Shown: one piece after another, positions 1 to 5,483 of the stretch
How positions within the stretch are numbered: position 1 is the first letter of the stretch
Layout: the number at the start of each line of letters is the position of its first letter
NCBI GenBank assembly: GCA_900553135.1
Contig: USCO01000135.1
Location: 1 to 5,923 of the forward strand
From: an uncultured Eubacteriales bacterium
GTDB lineage: Bacteria > Bacillota > Clostridia > Oscillospirales > Oscillospiraceae
DNA: 5,923 nucleotides
Reading direction: 5' to 3'
The notes under the pieces: model-generated
What the model saw: only the letters and a program-made list of their open reading frames with translations
The model's database searches: none
What the model was told of the DNA's origin: nothing
Translations under genes and position numbers: made by a program

Positions 1-1
1 C

Positions 2-88
2 TGGCACATTCTGGAGTCGGTGGACAAGCGGTATGCCCGCATCAAGGCCATGAAAACGGTGATCCGCGCGCTGGAACAGGCATTATAA
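2..88 (+). CDS. 3' end of an unrecognised protein-coding gene (partial)
   Basis: An open frame enters from the left edge and ends at TAA 86-88. It encodes 28 residues, beginning WHILESVDKR and ending IRALEQAL. The codons favour G/C in third position (CTG, GTG, ATC, CGC), as in the confident genes nearby, so it is probably the real C-terminus of a + strand gene. The peptide is basic and amphipathic (K, R and E alternating with I, L, V and A), which suggests a terminal alpha helix. I do not recognise the family and assign no function. The gene runs convergently towards glsA. The hairpin just downstream has no T-run on this strand, so its own terminator is unclear. Confidence 0.6.
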   Translation, partial: WHILESVDKRYARIKAMKTVIRALEQAL

Positions 89-93
89 AACAC

Positions 94-121
94 AAAAGGG
101 CCGCCCCGTTTGGGGCGGCCC
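94..121 (-). terminator. Rho-independent terminator of glsA
   Basis: A perfect 10-bp GC stem pairs 98-107 with 112-121 around a 4-nt loop (GTTT on + strand). On the - strand it is followed by TTTTGTGTTTT, the complement of the A-rich stretch 87-97. That is a standard intrinsic terminator 9 nt beyond the glsA stop codon. On the + strand the stem is followed by TGGGTAAGTT, with no T-tract, so it probably works poorly for the partial upstream gene. Confidence 0.85.
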
Positions 122-129
122 TGGGTAAG

Positions 130-1047
130 TTAAAATACGCTGAGATACATCTTGCGGCTCAGCTCCTCCAGCACGTGGATGCCGGCCAGGCTGTTGCCCT
201 TTTCATCCAGTCCGGGGGAGTAGATGCCGATGCCCATGCGGGTGGGAGAGACGGCCATGATGCCGCCGCCTACGCCGCTTTTGGCGGGCATGCCCACCTT
301 GATGGCAAAGTCGCCCGCGCCGTTGTACATGCCGCAGGTCATGAGAATGGCGTTGACATACTGGGCGTAGCGCCGGGAGAAGATGCGCTCCTCGGAGATG
401 GGGCGGCGGCCCCGGTTGGCAAAGACAAAGGCGATGTTGGCCAGGTCCTTGCAGTCCACCAGAATGGAGCAGGCCCGGAAATAGCAGTCCAGCACCTCCT
501 CCACGTCGTCCTGGAGCAGACCGTGGCTCTTCAGCAGGAAGGCCAGGGCCCGGTTGCGGCTGCCGGTGCGCTTTTCCGACAGGTAGACCTCCTCGCTCAT
601 CTCAATGTCCGGGTTGCCCGCCACCTTGCGGGTGAGCTCCAGCAGGCGCTGGAACCGGTCCTGGTAGGTGTCGCCCTTGATGAGGGTGCCCAACAGGATG
701 GCTCCCATATTCACCATGGGGTTGAGATGCTCGCTGAGCAGGGCCTGGTCGGTGTAGTTGATGGCGTCAAAGGGCTTTCCCGTGGCCTCTACGCCCACGT
801 GGGCCCGCACCACTTCCTCTCCGTTGTCCATGAGGGCCAGCAGGAGCAGAAGGGGCTTTACGATACTCTGGATGGTGAAGCGCTTTTGAAAGTCGCCGGC
901 AAAGCTGGTCTTTCCGTCGCTGGACACCACATAAATGCCCAGGTCGTTTTTGTCGGCCTTGGCCAGCTCGGGGATGTAGTTGGCCAGGCGGCCCATCTGG
1001 GTGTAATGCCGGTTTTCTTCCAGCAGCTGCTCGAGAAGCTCGTCCAT
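130..1047 (-). CDS. glsA: Glutaminase (serine-dependent beta-lactamase fold)
   Basis: This 305-residue protein should hydrolyse L-glutamine to L-glutamate and ammonia in the cytosol; it has no signal peptide or membrane segment. The length is normal for bacterial GlsA. Visible family motifs are the S-x-x-K nucleophile/base pair (S61-I-V-K64, after FTIQ), NPMVNMGAI (109-117), SEKRTGSRNRALAF (157-170), YFRACSI (189-195), MTCGMYNGAGDFA (236-248), PAKSGVGGGI (254-263) and the C-terminal SPGLDEKGNSLAG block (277-289). The ATG at 1047 is chosen because AAGGAGG (1056-1062) lies 8 nt upstream; the frame stays open to 1230, but that extension crosses the promoter region and has no family similarity. 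Slight divergence is seen in SIVK (often SISK) and NPMVNMGAI (often NPxINAGAI), but no catalytic residue appears lost. It is a single-gene unit with its own terminator. Glutaminases are linked to nitrogen supply and, in E. coli, to acid resistance; the role here is inferred. Confidence 0.96.
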   Translation of the reverse strand: MDELLEQLLEENRHYTQMGRLANYIPELAKADKNDLGIYVVSSDGKTSFAGDFQKRFTIQSIVKPLLLLLALMDNGEEVVRAHVGVEATGKPFDAINYTDQALLSEHLNPMVNMGAILLGTLIKGDTYQDRFQRLLELTRKVAGNPDIEMSEEVYLSEKRTGSRNRALAFLLKSHGLLQDDVEEVLDCYFRACSILVDCKDLANIAFVFANRGRRPISEERIFSRRYAQYVNAILMTCGMYNGAGDFAIKVGMPAKSGVGGGIMAVSPTRMGIGIYSPGLDEKGNSLAGIHVLEELSRKMYLSVF

Positions 1048-1069
1048 TGGGTGATCCTCCTTGTGATTG

Positions 1070-1131
1070 CCCGGCGGGCGTACCCGGGCCGGGAAAAGCC
1101 GGGCCGCCCCACAAAGGGGAGGTCCGGTTTT
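1070..1131 (-). promoter_or_regulatory. Structured 5' leader of glsA with two tandem hairpins
   Basis: Between the likely glsA promoter and its ribosome site are two GC-rich hairpins. The promoter-proximal one pairs 1095-1110 with 1116-1131 around a 5-nt loop. On the glsA strand it has three mismatches, with AAA/TTT at the base, and is followed by TTTT (1094-1097). The second pairs 1070-1075 with 1088-1093 perfectly, and 1076-1078 with 1083-1085 inside, leaving a CGTA loop and a 2-nt bulge; it ends 8 nt from the Shine-Dalgarno. Such a leader could attenuate transcription or affect ribosome access. No known riboswitch class is recognised, and in GC-rich DNA such stems also arise by chance. Confidence 0.35.
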
Positions 1132-1154
1132 GGGACAAATATTATCTACCTGAC

Positions 1155-1163
1155 ATTGTACCA
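1155..1163 (-). promoter_or_regulatory. Probable glsA promoter (extended -10)
   Basis: Read on the - strand this is TGGTACAAT, an extended -10 element (TGn followed by TACAAT, 5 of 6 to TATAAT). No good -35 lies at standard spacing, which extended -10 promoters tolerate. Transcription would begin near 1148 and give a leader of about 100 nt. The region where a -35 would lie is inside the promoter of the divergent lyase gene, so the two promoters probably overlap. Confidence 0.5.
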
Positions 1164-1171
1164 TATCACAA

Positions 1172-1200
1172 TAGAAAACAAAAGATATTTCGGATAAAAT
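1172..1200 (+). promoter_or_regulatory. Probable promoter of the threonine aldolase-type gene
   Basis: TAGAAA (1172-1177, 4 of 6 to TTGACA) and TAAAAT (1195-1200, 5 of 6 to TATAAT) are separated by exactly 17 bp in an AT-rich stretch. Transcription would start near 1207, giving a leader of about 22 nt that just holds the ribosome site GGAG (1216-1219). Confidence 0.55.
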
Positions 1201-1228
1201 AGTGAAAATAACGAAGGAGAGAGGAACC

Positions 1229-2263
1229 ATGATTCGATTTGAGTGCGACTACAGCGAGGGAGCCCATCCCCGCATTCTGGAGCGGCTGGCCCAGACCAAC
1301 CTGGAGCAGACCCCGGGCTACGGGGTGGACGAGCACTGCCGCCATGCCCGGGAGCTGATTTTGGAGGCCTGCCAGGCTCCTCAGGCGGAGGTGGCCTTTC
1401 TGGTGGGGGGCACTCAGGCCAACCAGACGGTGATCGCCTCCCTGCTGCGGCCCTACCAGGGAGCCCTGTGCGCCCAGACGGGACACATCAACGTCCATGA
1501 GACGGGGGCCATCGAGGCCACCGGCCACAAGGTGCTGCCCCTGCCCCAGAAGGACGGCAAAATCACCGCCGCCGCCGTGGAGGAGGCCTGCGCCGCCCAC
1601 TGGGCCGACGCCACCCACGAGCACATGGTCCAGCCCGGCATGGTCTACCTCTCCCAGCCCACCGAGGTGGGTACCCTGTATACCCGGCAGGAGCTGGAGG
1701 ACATCCGGCGGGTGTGCGACAAATATTCCATCCCCCTGTACATCGACGGCGCCCGGTGCGGCTACGGCCTGGGAGCGGCGGAAAACGACGTGACCCTGGC
1801 CGACCTTGCCCGGCTGGCCCACGTGTTTTACATCGGGGGCACCAAGGTGGGCGCCCTGTTTGGGGAGGCCGTGGTGATTTGCGACCCCGCCCTGCAGCGG
1901 GATTTCCGCTACATGATCAAGCGCCAGGGCGGCATGCTGGCCAAGGGGCGGCTGCTGGGCATCCAGTTTGAGACCCTGTTCACCGACGGGCTCTATGAGC
2001 AGCTGGGCCGCCACGCGGTGGAGCTGGCGGGCCGGGTCCGCCGGGCCTTTGAGGAGAAGGGGGTGGAGATGGCCTATCCCTCCCACACCAACCAGCAGTT
2101 CCCCATTCTGACCCAGGCCCAGCGGGACAAGCTGGGGGAGAAGTACGCCTTCTCCTTCTGGGAGCAGGTGGACGAGGACCGGGCGGCGGTGCGCTTCTGC
2201 ACCAGCTGGGCCACCCGGGAGGAGGACGTGGACGCCCTGGTGGCGGACATTGCAAATCTGTAA
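1229..2263 (+). CDS. Threonine aldolase / beta-eliminating lyase family PLP enzyme
   Basis: This 344-residue cytosolic protein belongs to the fold-type I PLP family that includes low-specificity L-threonine aldolase (threonine or allo-threonine to glycine plus acetaldehyde). Seen: phosphate-binding GGTQAN (60-65); HETGA (90-94), where the cofactor-stacking residue is expected; YIDGAR (171-176), with D173 for the pyridine nitrogen; and YIGGTKVGALFGEAV (201-215), with K206 the expected Schiff-base lysine. R322 in the C-terminal AVRFCTSW is a candidate substrate-carboxylate ligand. Length and motif order fit the family. The ATG at 1229 is chosen because GGAG (1216-1219) lies 9 nt upstream; an in-frame GTG at 1202 would overlap the promoter. 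It is a single-gene unit, divergent from glsA. The exact substrate cannot be fixed from sequence: the GGTK version of the lysine motif is typical of annotated clostridial homologues rather than of E. coli LtaE, and another beta-hydroxy amino acid is possible. Confidence 0.9.
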   Translation: MIRFECDYSEGAHPRILERLAQTNLEQTPGYGVDEHCRHARELILEACQAPQAEVAFLVGGTQANQTVIASLLRPYQGALCAQTGHINVHETGAIEATGHKVLPLPQKDGKITAAAVEEACAAHWADATHEHMVQPGMVYLSQPTEVGTLYTRQELEDIRRVCDKYSIPLYIDGARCGYGLGAAENDVTLADLARLAHVFYIGGTKVGALFGEAVVICDPALQRDFRYMIKRQGGMLAKGRLLGIQFETLFTDGLYEQLGRHAVELAGRVRRAFEEKGVEMAYPSHTNQQFPILTQAQRDKLGEKYAFSFWEQVDEDRAAVRFCTSWATREEDVDALVADIANL

Positions 2264-2299
2264 AAAAAGCCGGAGAGGAACTTCCTCTCCGGCTTTTTT
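2263..2299. terminator. Bidirectional terminator between the lyase gene and ldh
   Basis: A perfect 11-bp stem (2269-2279 with 2283-2293) closes a 3-nt loop. It is flanked by an A-tract (2262-2268) on the left and six T (2294-2299) on the right. It is therefore a classical intrinsic terminator on both strands, sitting in the 42-nt gap between the two convergent stop codons and serving both genes. Confidence 0.93.
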
Positions 2300-2305
2300 C
2301 AACTG

Positions 2306-3253
2306 TTAAGGCAGATCCAGGGTGGCGATGACCTCTTTCAGCTGCCGGGCGGAGGAGAGCAGCGCCTCCCGCTCCTTCTCGTCCAGGGGGATCTCCAGCA
2401 CGGTCTCCACGCCTTCCTCGCCCACGATGGAGGGCACGCTCAGGCACAGGCCGTCCAGGCCGTACTGGCCCTCCAGCAGCACCGACACGGGGAGCATGGC
2501 GTGCTCGTCCTTCATGACGCACTCGGCGATGCGGGCCACGGCCATGGCGATGCCGTAGTACGTGGCGCCCTTGCGCTGGATGATCTCATAGGCGCTGTCC
2601 CGCACCTCGTGGTAGATGCGCTCCCGCAGGGCCTCCTGGTCCTGGATGCCCCGCAGGGTGCAGAACTCTTCCAGACCCACGGAAGAGATGTTGGCGCTGC
2701 TCCACACGGCCAGCTCGCTGTCCCCGTGCTCGCCGATGATGGCGGCGTGGACGTTGCGGCTGTCCACCCCCAGCTCCTGGCTCAGCAGGTACTTCAGGCG
2801 GGCGGTGTCCAGCACGGTGCCCGAGCCGATGACCCGGTGGGCGGGCAGGCCGGACAGCCGCCAGGCGGCGTAGGTCAGTACGTCCACGGGGTTGGAGACG
2901 ATCATCAGCACCCCGTTGAACTTCCGGCTGGTGAGCTGGGGAATGATGCTCTTTAAAATGGCCACGTTCTTGCCGATGAGGTCCAGACGGGTCTCCCCCG
3001 GCTTCTGGTTGGCTCCGGCGGTGACGATGACCATGGCGCAGTCGGCCACATCGTCGTAGTCTCCGGCGTAGATGCGCATGGAGGCGGTGTAGGGCAGGCC
3101 GTGGCTCAGGTCCATGGCCTCGCCCTCTGCCTTCTCCCGGTTGGCGTCGATGAGGACCAGCTCAGAGAACAGCCCCCGCTGCATCAGGCTGAAGGCGATG
3201 GACGCCCCCACGAAACCGCAGCCGATCACAGCTGCCTTGCGAACATTAATCAT
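2306..3253 (-). CDS. ldh: L-lactate dehydrogenase
   Basis: This 315-residue cytosolic enzyme should reduce pyruvate to L-lactate with NADH, recycling NAD+ in fermentation. The N-terminal Rossmann fold has GCGFVG (11-16) and the NAD-ribose aspartate D36 in VLIDAN. The active-site loop is ANQKPGETRLDL (81-92). Q83 matches the residue that selects lactate/pyruvate over malate (Gln102 in family numbering), and R89 matches Arg109. Others are D149 and R152 (Asp168, Arg171) in LDTARLK, catalytic H176 in GEHGDSE (His195), and T231 in GATYYGIA (Thr246). All catalytic residues are present and the length is normal. H169 keeps the allosteric His188 position, but the usual Arg173 is K154, so fructose-1,6-bisphosphate activation may differ. 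The ATG at 3253 is chosen because AAGGAG (3262-3267) lies 8 nt upstream; the frame is open back to 3448, but that would run through the promoter. A Rex-like operator lies upstream. It is a single-gene unit. Confidence 0.97.
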   Translation of the reverse strand: MINVRKAAVIGCGFVGASIAFSLMQRGLFSELVLIDANREKAEGEAMDLSHGLPYTASMRIYAGDYDDVADCAMVIVTAGANQKPGETRLDLIGKNVAILKSIIPQLTSRKFNGVLMIVSNPVDVLTYAAWRLSGLPAHRVIGSGTVLDTARLKYLLSQELGVDSRNVHAAIIGEHGDSELAVWSSANISSVGLEEFCTLRGIQDQEALRERIYHEVRDSAYEIIQRKGATYYGIAMAVARIAECVMKDEHAMLPVSVLLEGQYGLDGLCLSVPSIVGEEGVETVLEIPLDEKEREALLSSARQLKEVIATLDLP

Positions 3254-3312
3254 AAATAACGCTCCTTTCCTGGCAACGGTAGTCATTCCCGTTTTTTTCA
3301 TGTGCCATTCTG

Positions 3313-3330
3313 TTGTTAATATCCTACCAA
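3313..3330. promoter_or_regulatory. Probable Rex (redox repressor) operator of ldh
   Basis: The 18-mer TTGTTAATATCCTACCAA fits the clostridial Rex pattern TTGTTAA-N4-TTAACAA: the left half matches 7 of 7 and the right half (CTACCAA) 5 of 7, with exact spacing. It covers the whole ldh -10 box. Rex is known to repress fermentation genes, including ldh, when NADH/NAD+ is low, so position and target both fit. The regulator gene is not in the window. Confidence 0.65.
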
Positions 3331-3349
3331 AAAGATAGGAAAATAGCAA
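3321..3349 (-). promoter_or_regulatory. ldh promoter
   Basis: On the - strand, TTGCTA (3344-3349, 4 of 6 to TTGACA) and TAGGAT (3321-3326, 4 of 6 to TATAAT) are separated by exactly 17 bp. Transcription would start near 3314, giving a leader of about 60 nt. The Rex-like site overlaps the -10, as expected for simple repression. Confidence 0.6.
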
Positions 3350-3429
3350 TGGGAAAAGAAACCAAGAAATGGGAGGGAAAGCAAAAAATTTTTGGGAAAA
3401 CGCCGTGGGGTAGGGGGCGGAGGGGTGTA

Positions 3430-3438
3430 TGATAAAAT
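3430..3438 (+). promoter_or_regulatory. Probable promoter of the sigma factor operon (extended -10)
   Basis: TGATAAAAT is an extended -10 (TGn followed by TAAAAT, 5 of 6 to TATAAT). The -35 zone (about 3410-3415) is G-rich and unlike TTGACA, so the extended element would have to compensate. The predicted start is near 3445, about 21 nt before the start codon. I see no convincing ECF-type (GGAAC/CGTC) pair, so autoregulation is not supported by sequence. Confidence 0.45.
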
Positions 3439-3452
3439 AGAGACACATGCAG

Positions 3453-3460
3453 GGAGGTGA
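3453..3460 (+). promoter_or_regulatory. Ribosome site fixing the sigma factor start at GTG 3466
   Basis: GGAGGTGA is a near-perfect Shine-Dalgarno with 8 nt between GGAGG and GTG 3466. An alternative in-frame GTG at 3457 lies inside this motif and cannot use it. The same GGAGGTGA with the same 8-nt spacing precedes the next gene (3991-3998, start 4004). Confidence 0.75.
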
Positions 3461-3465
3461 GGGCA

Positions 3466-4011
3466 GTGCGGGGAGGGGAGGCGGTCCGCCGTCTGTTGGC
3501 GGGGGAGCCGGACGCTCTGGAGGCGGTGGCTGCGGCCTATACGCCCCTTTTAAACTATGTGATTTTTCCCATCCTGGAAGACCAGCAGGAGCGGGAGGAG
3601 TGCCTGGCCGACGTACTCCATCAGGTGTGGCAGGCCCGGGAGCGGTTCGACCCCCAGAAGGGCCGCTTCACCACCTGGCTCACCGCCCTGGCCCGGAATG
3701 CGGCTCTGAACCGAAGGAGGGCCCAGCGCTGCCGGGAGGCGGGGCGGGCGGAGTGGGACGAGACCATTCCCCACCCGGAGGACGGCCCGGAGGAGCAGGT
3801 GCTGAAGGCGGAGGAGCGGGAACGGCTCCAACAGGCCATCCGCAGCTTGCCCTACCAGGAGCAGGTGCTGTTTTACCGGAAATATTACTACTTGCAGTCC
3901 ACCCGGCAAATGTCCGCTGAGCTGGGGATCAGCGAGCGGGCCATGGAAGGAAAACTGTACCGCCTGCGGAAAAAGCTGCAAAAGGCCCTGGGAGGTGAGT
4001 TCCATGCGTGA
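3466..4011 (+). CDS. ECF-type RNA polymerase sigma factor (sigma-70 family)
   Basis: This 181-residue protein has the two-domain plan of extracytoplasmic-function sigma factors and should direct RNA polymerase to a small regulon. The sigma-2 domain covers about residues 10-85; DVLHQVWQARERFDPQKG (49-66), then FTTWLTALARNAALNRRR (68-85), match the core-binding and -10 recognition regions. A charged linker (about 86-115) follows. The sigma-4 domain covers about 117-175: LPYQEQVLFYRKYYYL (128-143), then the helix-turn-helix SAELGISERAMEGKLYRLRKKLQ (150-172), where the last helix would read the -35 element. There is no sigma-3 domain and no extra C-terminal domain. The GTG start at 3466 follows from the ribosome site. 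The 3' end overlaps the downstream membrane-protein gene by 8 nt (ATGCGTGA), which implies translational coupling and a shared function, usually sigma/anti-sigma. The regulon and signal are unknown. Confidence 0.92.
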   Translation: MRGGEAVRRLLAGEPDALEAVAAAYTPLLNYVIFPILEDQQEREECLADVLHQVWQARERFDPQKGRFTTWLTALARNAALNRRRAQRCREAGRAEWDETIPHPEDGPEEQVLKAEERERLQQAIRSLPYQEQVLFYRKYYYLQSTRQMSAELGISERAMEGKLYRLRKKLQKALGGEFHA

Positions 4012-5428
4012 GGAGGACAAGCTGGACTGTTTGCTGGCACAGGAGGCGGGGGAGCTGCCTCCGCCCCCGGAGGTAGAGCGGGAGATCACCCCCTGGCGGC
4101 GGGCGATGCACCGCATTGTGTGGGGCATTGGTCTGACCACCTGCACCTTGAATGTGTGGAATCTCGATACGGCGATGCTGATGGTGGGGACCGTGATGCT
4201 GTGGCTGGGGTTTCGGGCCCTGCGGCGGGAAAACCGGTGGTTTACTGCCTGCTGGGGCATCAGCCTGATAGAGGTCGTGTTCCGGCTTGCGGTTTTTATC
4301 CTCAACGCCACCACCTGGGGTGAAGAATATTCCCATGGCTGGCTGACCTATTTTGTGCTGCTGCTCCCGCTGGTTCAGTATGTCTGTCTGTGGCAGGCCA
4401 TCAAAGAGGTACGCCGCCGGGCGGGACAGCCGGCTGAGGCGAGAGCCGCCGGAGCGCTCATTTGGTTCTACCTGGTTTTGACTGCTCTTGCTCTGCTGAA
4501 TGTCCAGGGATTGATTTTTGTAGTAGCGATTTTGGTGATCTATATTCTGATTCTGCGCAGCTTGAGCAAGTTTTCCAATCTTCTGGACGAGGCGGGTTAT
4601 CAGGTGCAGCCCGCCCTGGTGCGGATATCAGACCGAAGTATTTGGATTCTCTGGTGCGTGGCCTTGCTGGTGTGCATTACCACGGCTCCCATTCTCTTTG
4701 GCCGCTATCCTATGGAGTGGTCACCAAGACCGGAGGGAGAGCAGGCGGGGCTGGAGGAGATCCGCGCCAACCTGGTGGAGCTGGGGATGCCGGAGCAGGT
4801 GGCCGATGACCTGTCGCCGGAGGATCTGTCCGCCATGGAAGGAGCCATTCAGGTGGAAGTTTTCCAAGATGAGATGTCCTTCCCGCTGGAAAACTGGGGG
4901 GAGATCTGTCTGGGCACCAACCTGGCCGTGAAACTGCCCGGCGGGCGGTGGAAAATCATCCACCACTTCCAGTGGCAGACCGGGCCCAGGTACCGCACCA
5001 CCGAGTGTATCGCCGTCTCCGCCGCCGATCCCGGCGGCTACCACATGGAGGAGCTGCTGACAGGCCGGCTGCTCTATGACCGGGACGGAACCACCTATGT
5101 GGGGGACTACTACCGCCTGAGTCTGGAGAAAGACCGTCCCACCGCCCTCGCAGCGGCGGACAGACAACAGGGGGTGTGGCCCGTGGCGCTGTTTTCTCTC
5201 CCGCTGAGGGGGGAGAATTGCCGGGGCTATCTCATGTATGAAGTGGAGGCCCTGGTGGGGGATGGCTATATGTTGTACTCCTATATGAACTACACCCACC
5301 AAATCTCCTTGTGGAACTATCCCCTGGAAACGGCGCAGCAGCAAGGTGGCCAGGGAATCATGGGAGATGAGTCCAAATTCCAGATTTCTTCCAGTGCCCT
5401 TCAGTTTTTTCCCAATCGAACGAAGTAA
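4004..5428 (+). CDS. Polytopic membrane protein, candidate anti-sigma factor/sensor
   Basis: This 474-residue protein is not from a family I can name. Residues 1-37 are a short, charged cytoplasmic segment (EEDKLDCLLAQEAGELPPPP, then WRRAMHR). About seven hydrophobic segments follow: roughly 38-52, 55-70, 83-101, 113-131, 150-166, 168-185 and 213-232. Basic loops at 71-78 (RALRRENR), 134-148 (KEVRRRAG...) and 185-211 obey the positive-inside rule and put the N-terminus inside and the C-terminus outside. The C-terminal ~240 residues are soluble: an acidic helical stretch (about 249-283, with LVELGMPEQVADDLSPEDL) and then a Trp/Tyr-rich, probably beta-rich region to the end. The ATG at 4004 has GGAGGTGA 8 nt upstream and overlaps the sigma gene by 8 nt. 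Inference: the N-terminal tail holds the sigma factor at the membrane and the outer domain senses a signal. It lacks the HxxxCxxC motif of zinc-binding anti-sigma factors (only C9 is in the tail). Codon use is less GC-rich in the membrane part. Confidence 0.85.
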   Translation: MREEDKLDCLLAQEAGELPPPPEVEREITPWRRAMHRIVWGIGLTTCTLNVWNLDTAMLMVGTVMLWLGFRALRRENRWFTACWGISLIEVVFRLAVFILNATTWGEEYSHGWLTYFVLLLPLVQYVCLWQAIKEVRRRAGQPAEARAAGALIWFYLVLTALALLNVQGLIFVVAILVIYILILRSLSKFSNLLDEAGYQVQPALVRISDRSIWILWCVALLVCITTAPILFGRYPMEWSPRPEGEQAGLEEIRANLVELGMPEQVADDLSPEDLSAMEGAIQVEVFQDEMSFPLENWGEICLGTNLAVKLPGGRWKIIHHFQWQTGPRYRTTECIAVSAADPGGYHMEELLTGRLLYDRDGTTYVGDYYRLSLEKDRPTALAAADRQQGVWPVALFSLPLRGENCRGYLMYEVEALVGDGYMLYSYMNYTHQISLWNYPLETAQQQGGQGIMGDESKFQISSSALQFFPNRTK

Positions 5429-5431
5429 AAG

Positions 5432-5476
5432 AAAAGGCGATCCGGCCTGTGCCGGATCGCCTTTTGCGTTTTTTTT
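5432..5476. terminator. Bidirectional terminator between the sigma operon and hppA
   Basis: A perfect 15-bp stem (5432-5446 with 5451-5465) has a CTGT loop. On the + strand TTTT (5462-5465) forms the base of the stem and a run of eight T follows at 5469-5476. On the - strand the stem is followed by TTTTCTTTTAC. It lies 3 nt after the membrane-protein stop codon and about 18 nt beyond the hppA stop, so it can end both transcripts. Confidence 0.93.
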
Positions 5477-5483
5477 GGAAGGA

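Noticed and set aside
175..1197. A 340-codon open frame on the + strand antisense to glsA
   Set aside because: It lies almost wholly opposite a gene with intact glutaminase motifs, has no ribosome site, and its Gly/Ala/Val/His-rich product is typical of a shadow frame in GC-rich DNA.
1166..2302. A 378-codon open frame on the - strand antisense to the threonine aldolase-type gene
   Set aside because: It runs through the terminator and both promoters, has repetitive low-complexity composition (Leu/Gly/His/Val), and resembles no family; the + strand gene carries clear PLP motifs.
3395..3433. Possible ECF-type self-activated promoter before the sigma gene (GGGAAAAC ... GTATGAT)
   Set aside because: It does not match a GGAAC/CGTC pair at proper spacing; the extended -10 TGATAAAAT explains the region better.
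3457..3465. Upstream GTG (3457) as the sigma factor start
   Set aside because: This codon is inside the Shine-Dalgarno; GTG 3466 has ideal 8-nt spacing.
3447..3920. A 157-codon + strand frame starting before the sigma gene in another frame
   Set aside because: It is very Gly/Pro/Ala-rich, overlaps the sigma gene completely, and its start precedes rather than follows the ribosome site.
3550..4336. Open frames on the - strand opposite the sigma factor and the start of the membrane-protein gene
   Set aside because: Composition is Arg/Ser/Pro/Gln-rich with no motif or ribosome site; the + strand pair has sigma domains and strong ribosome sites.
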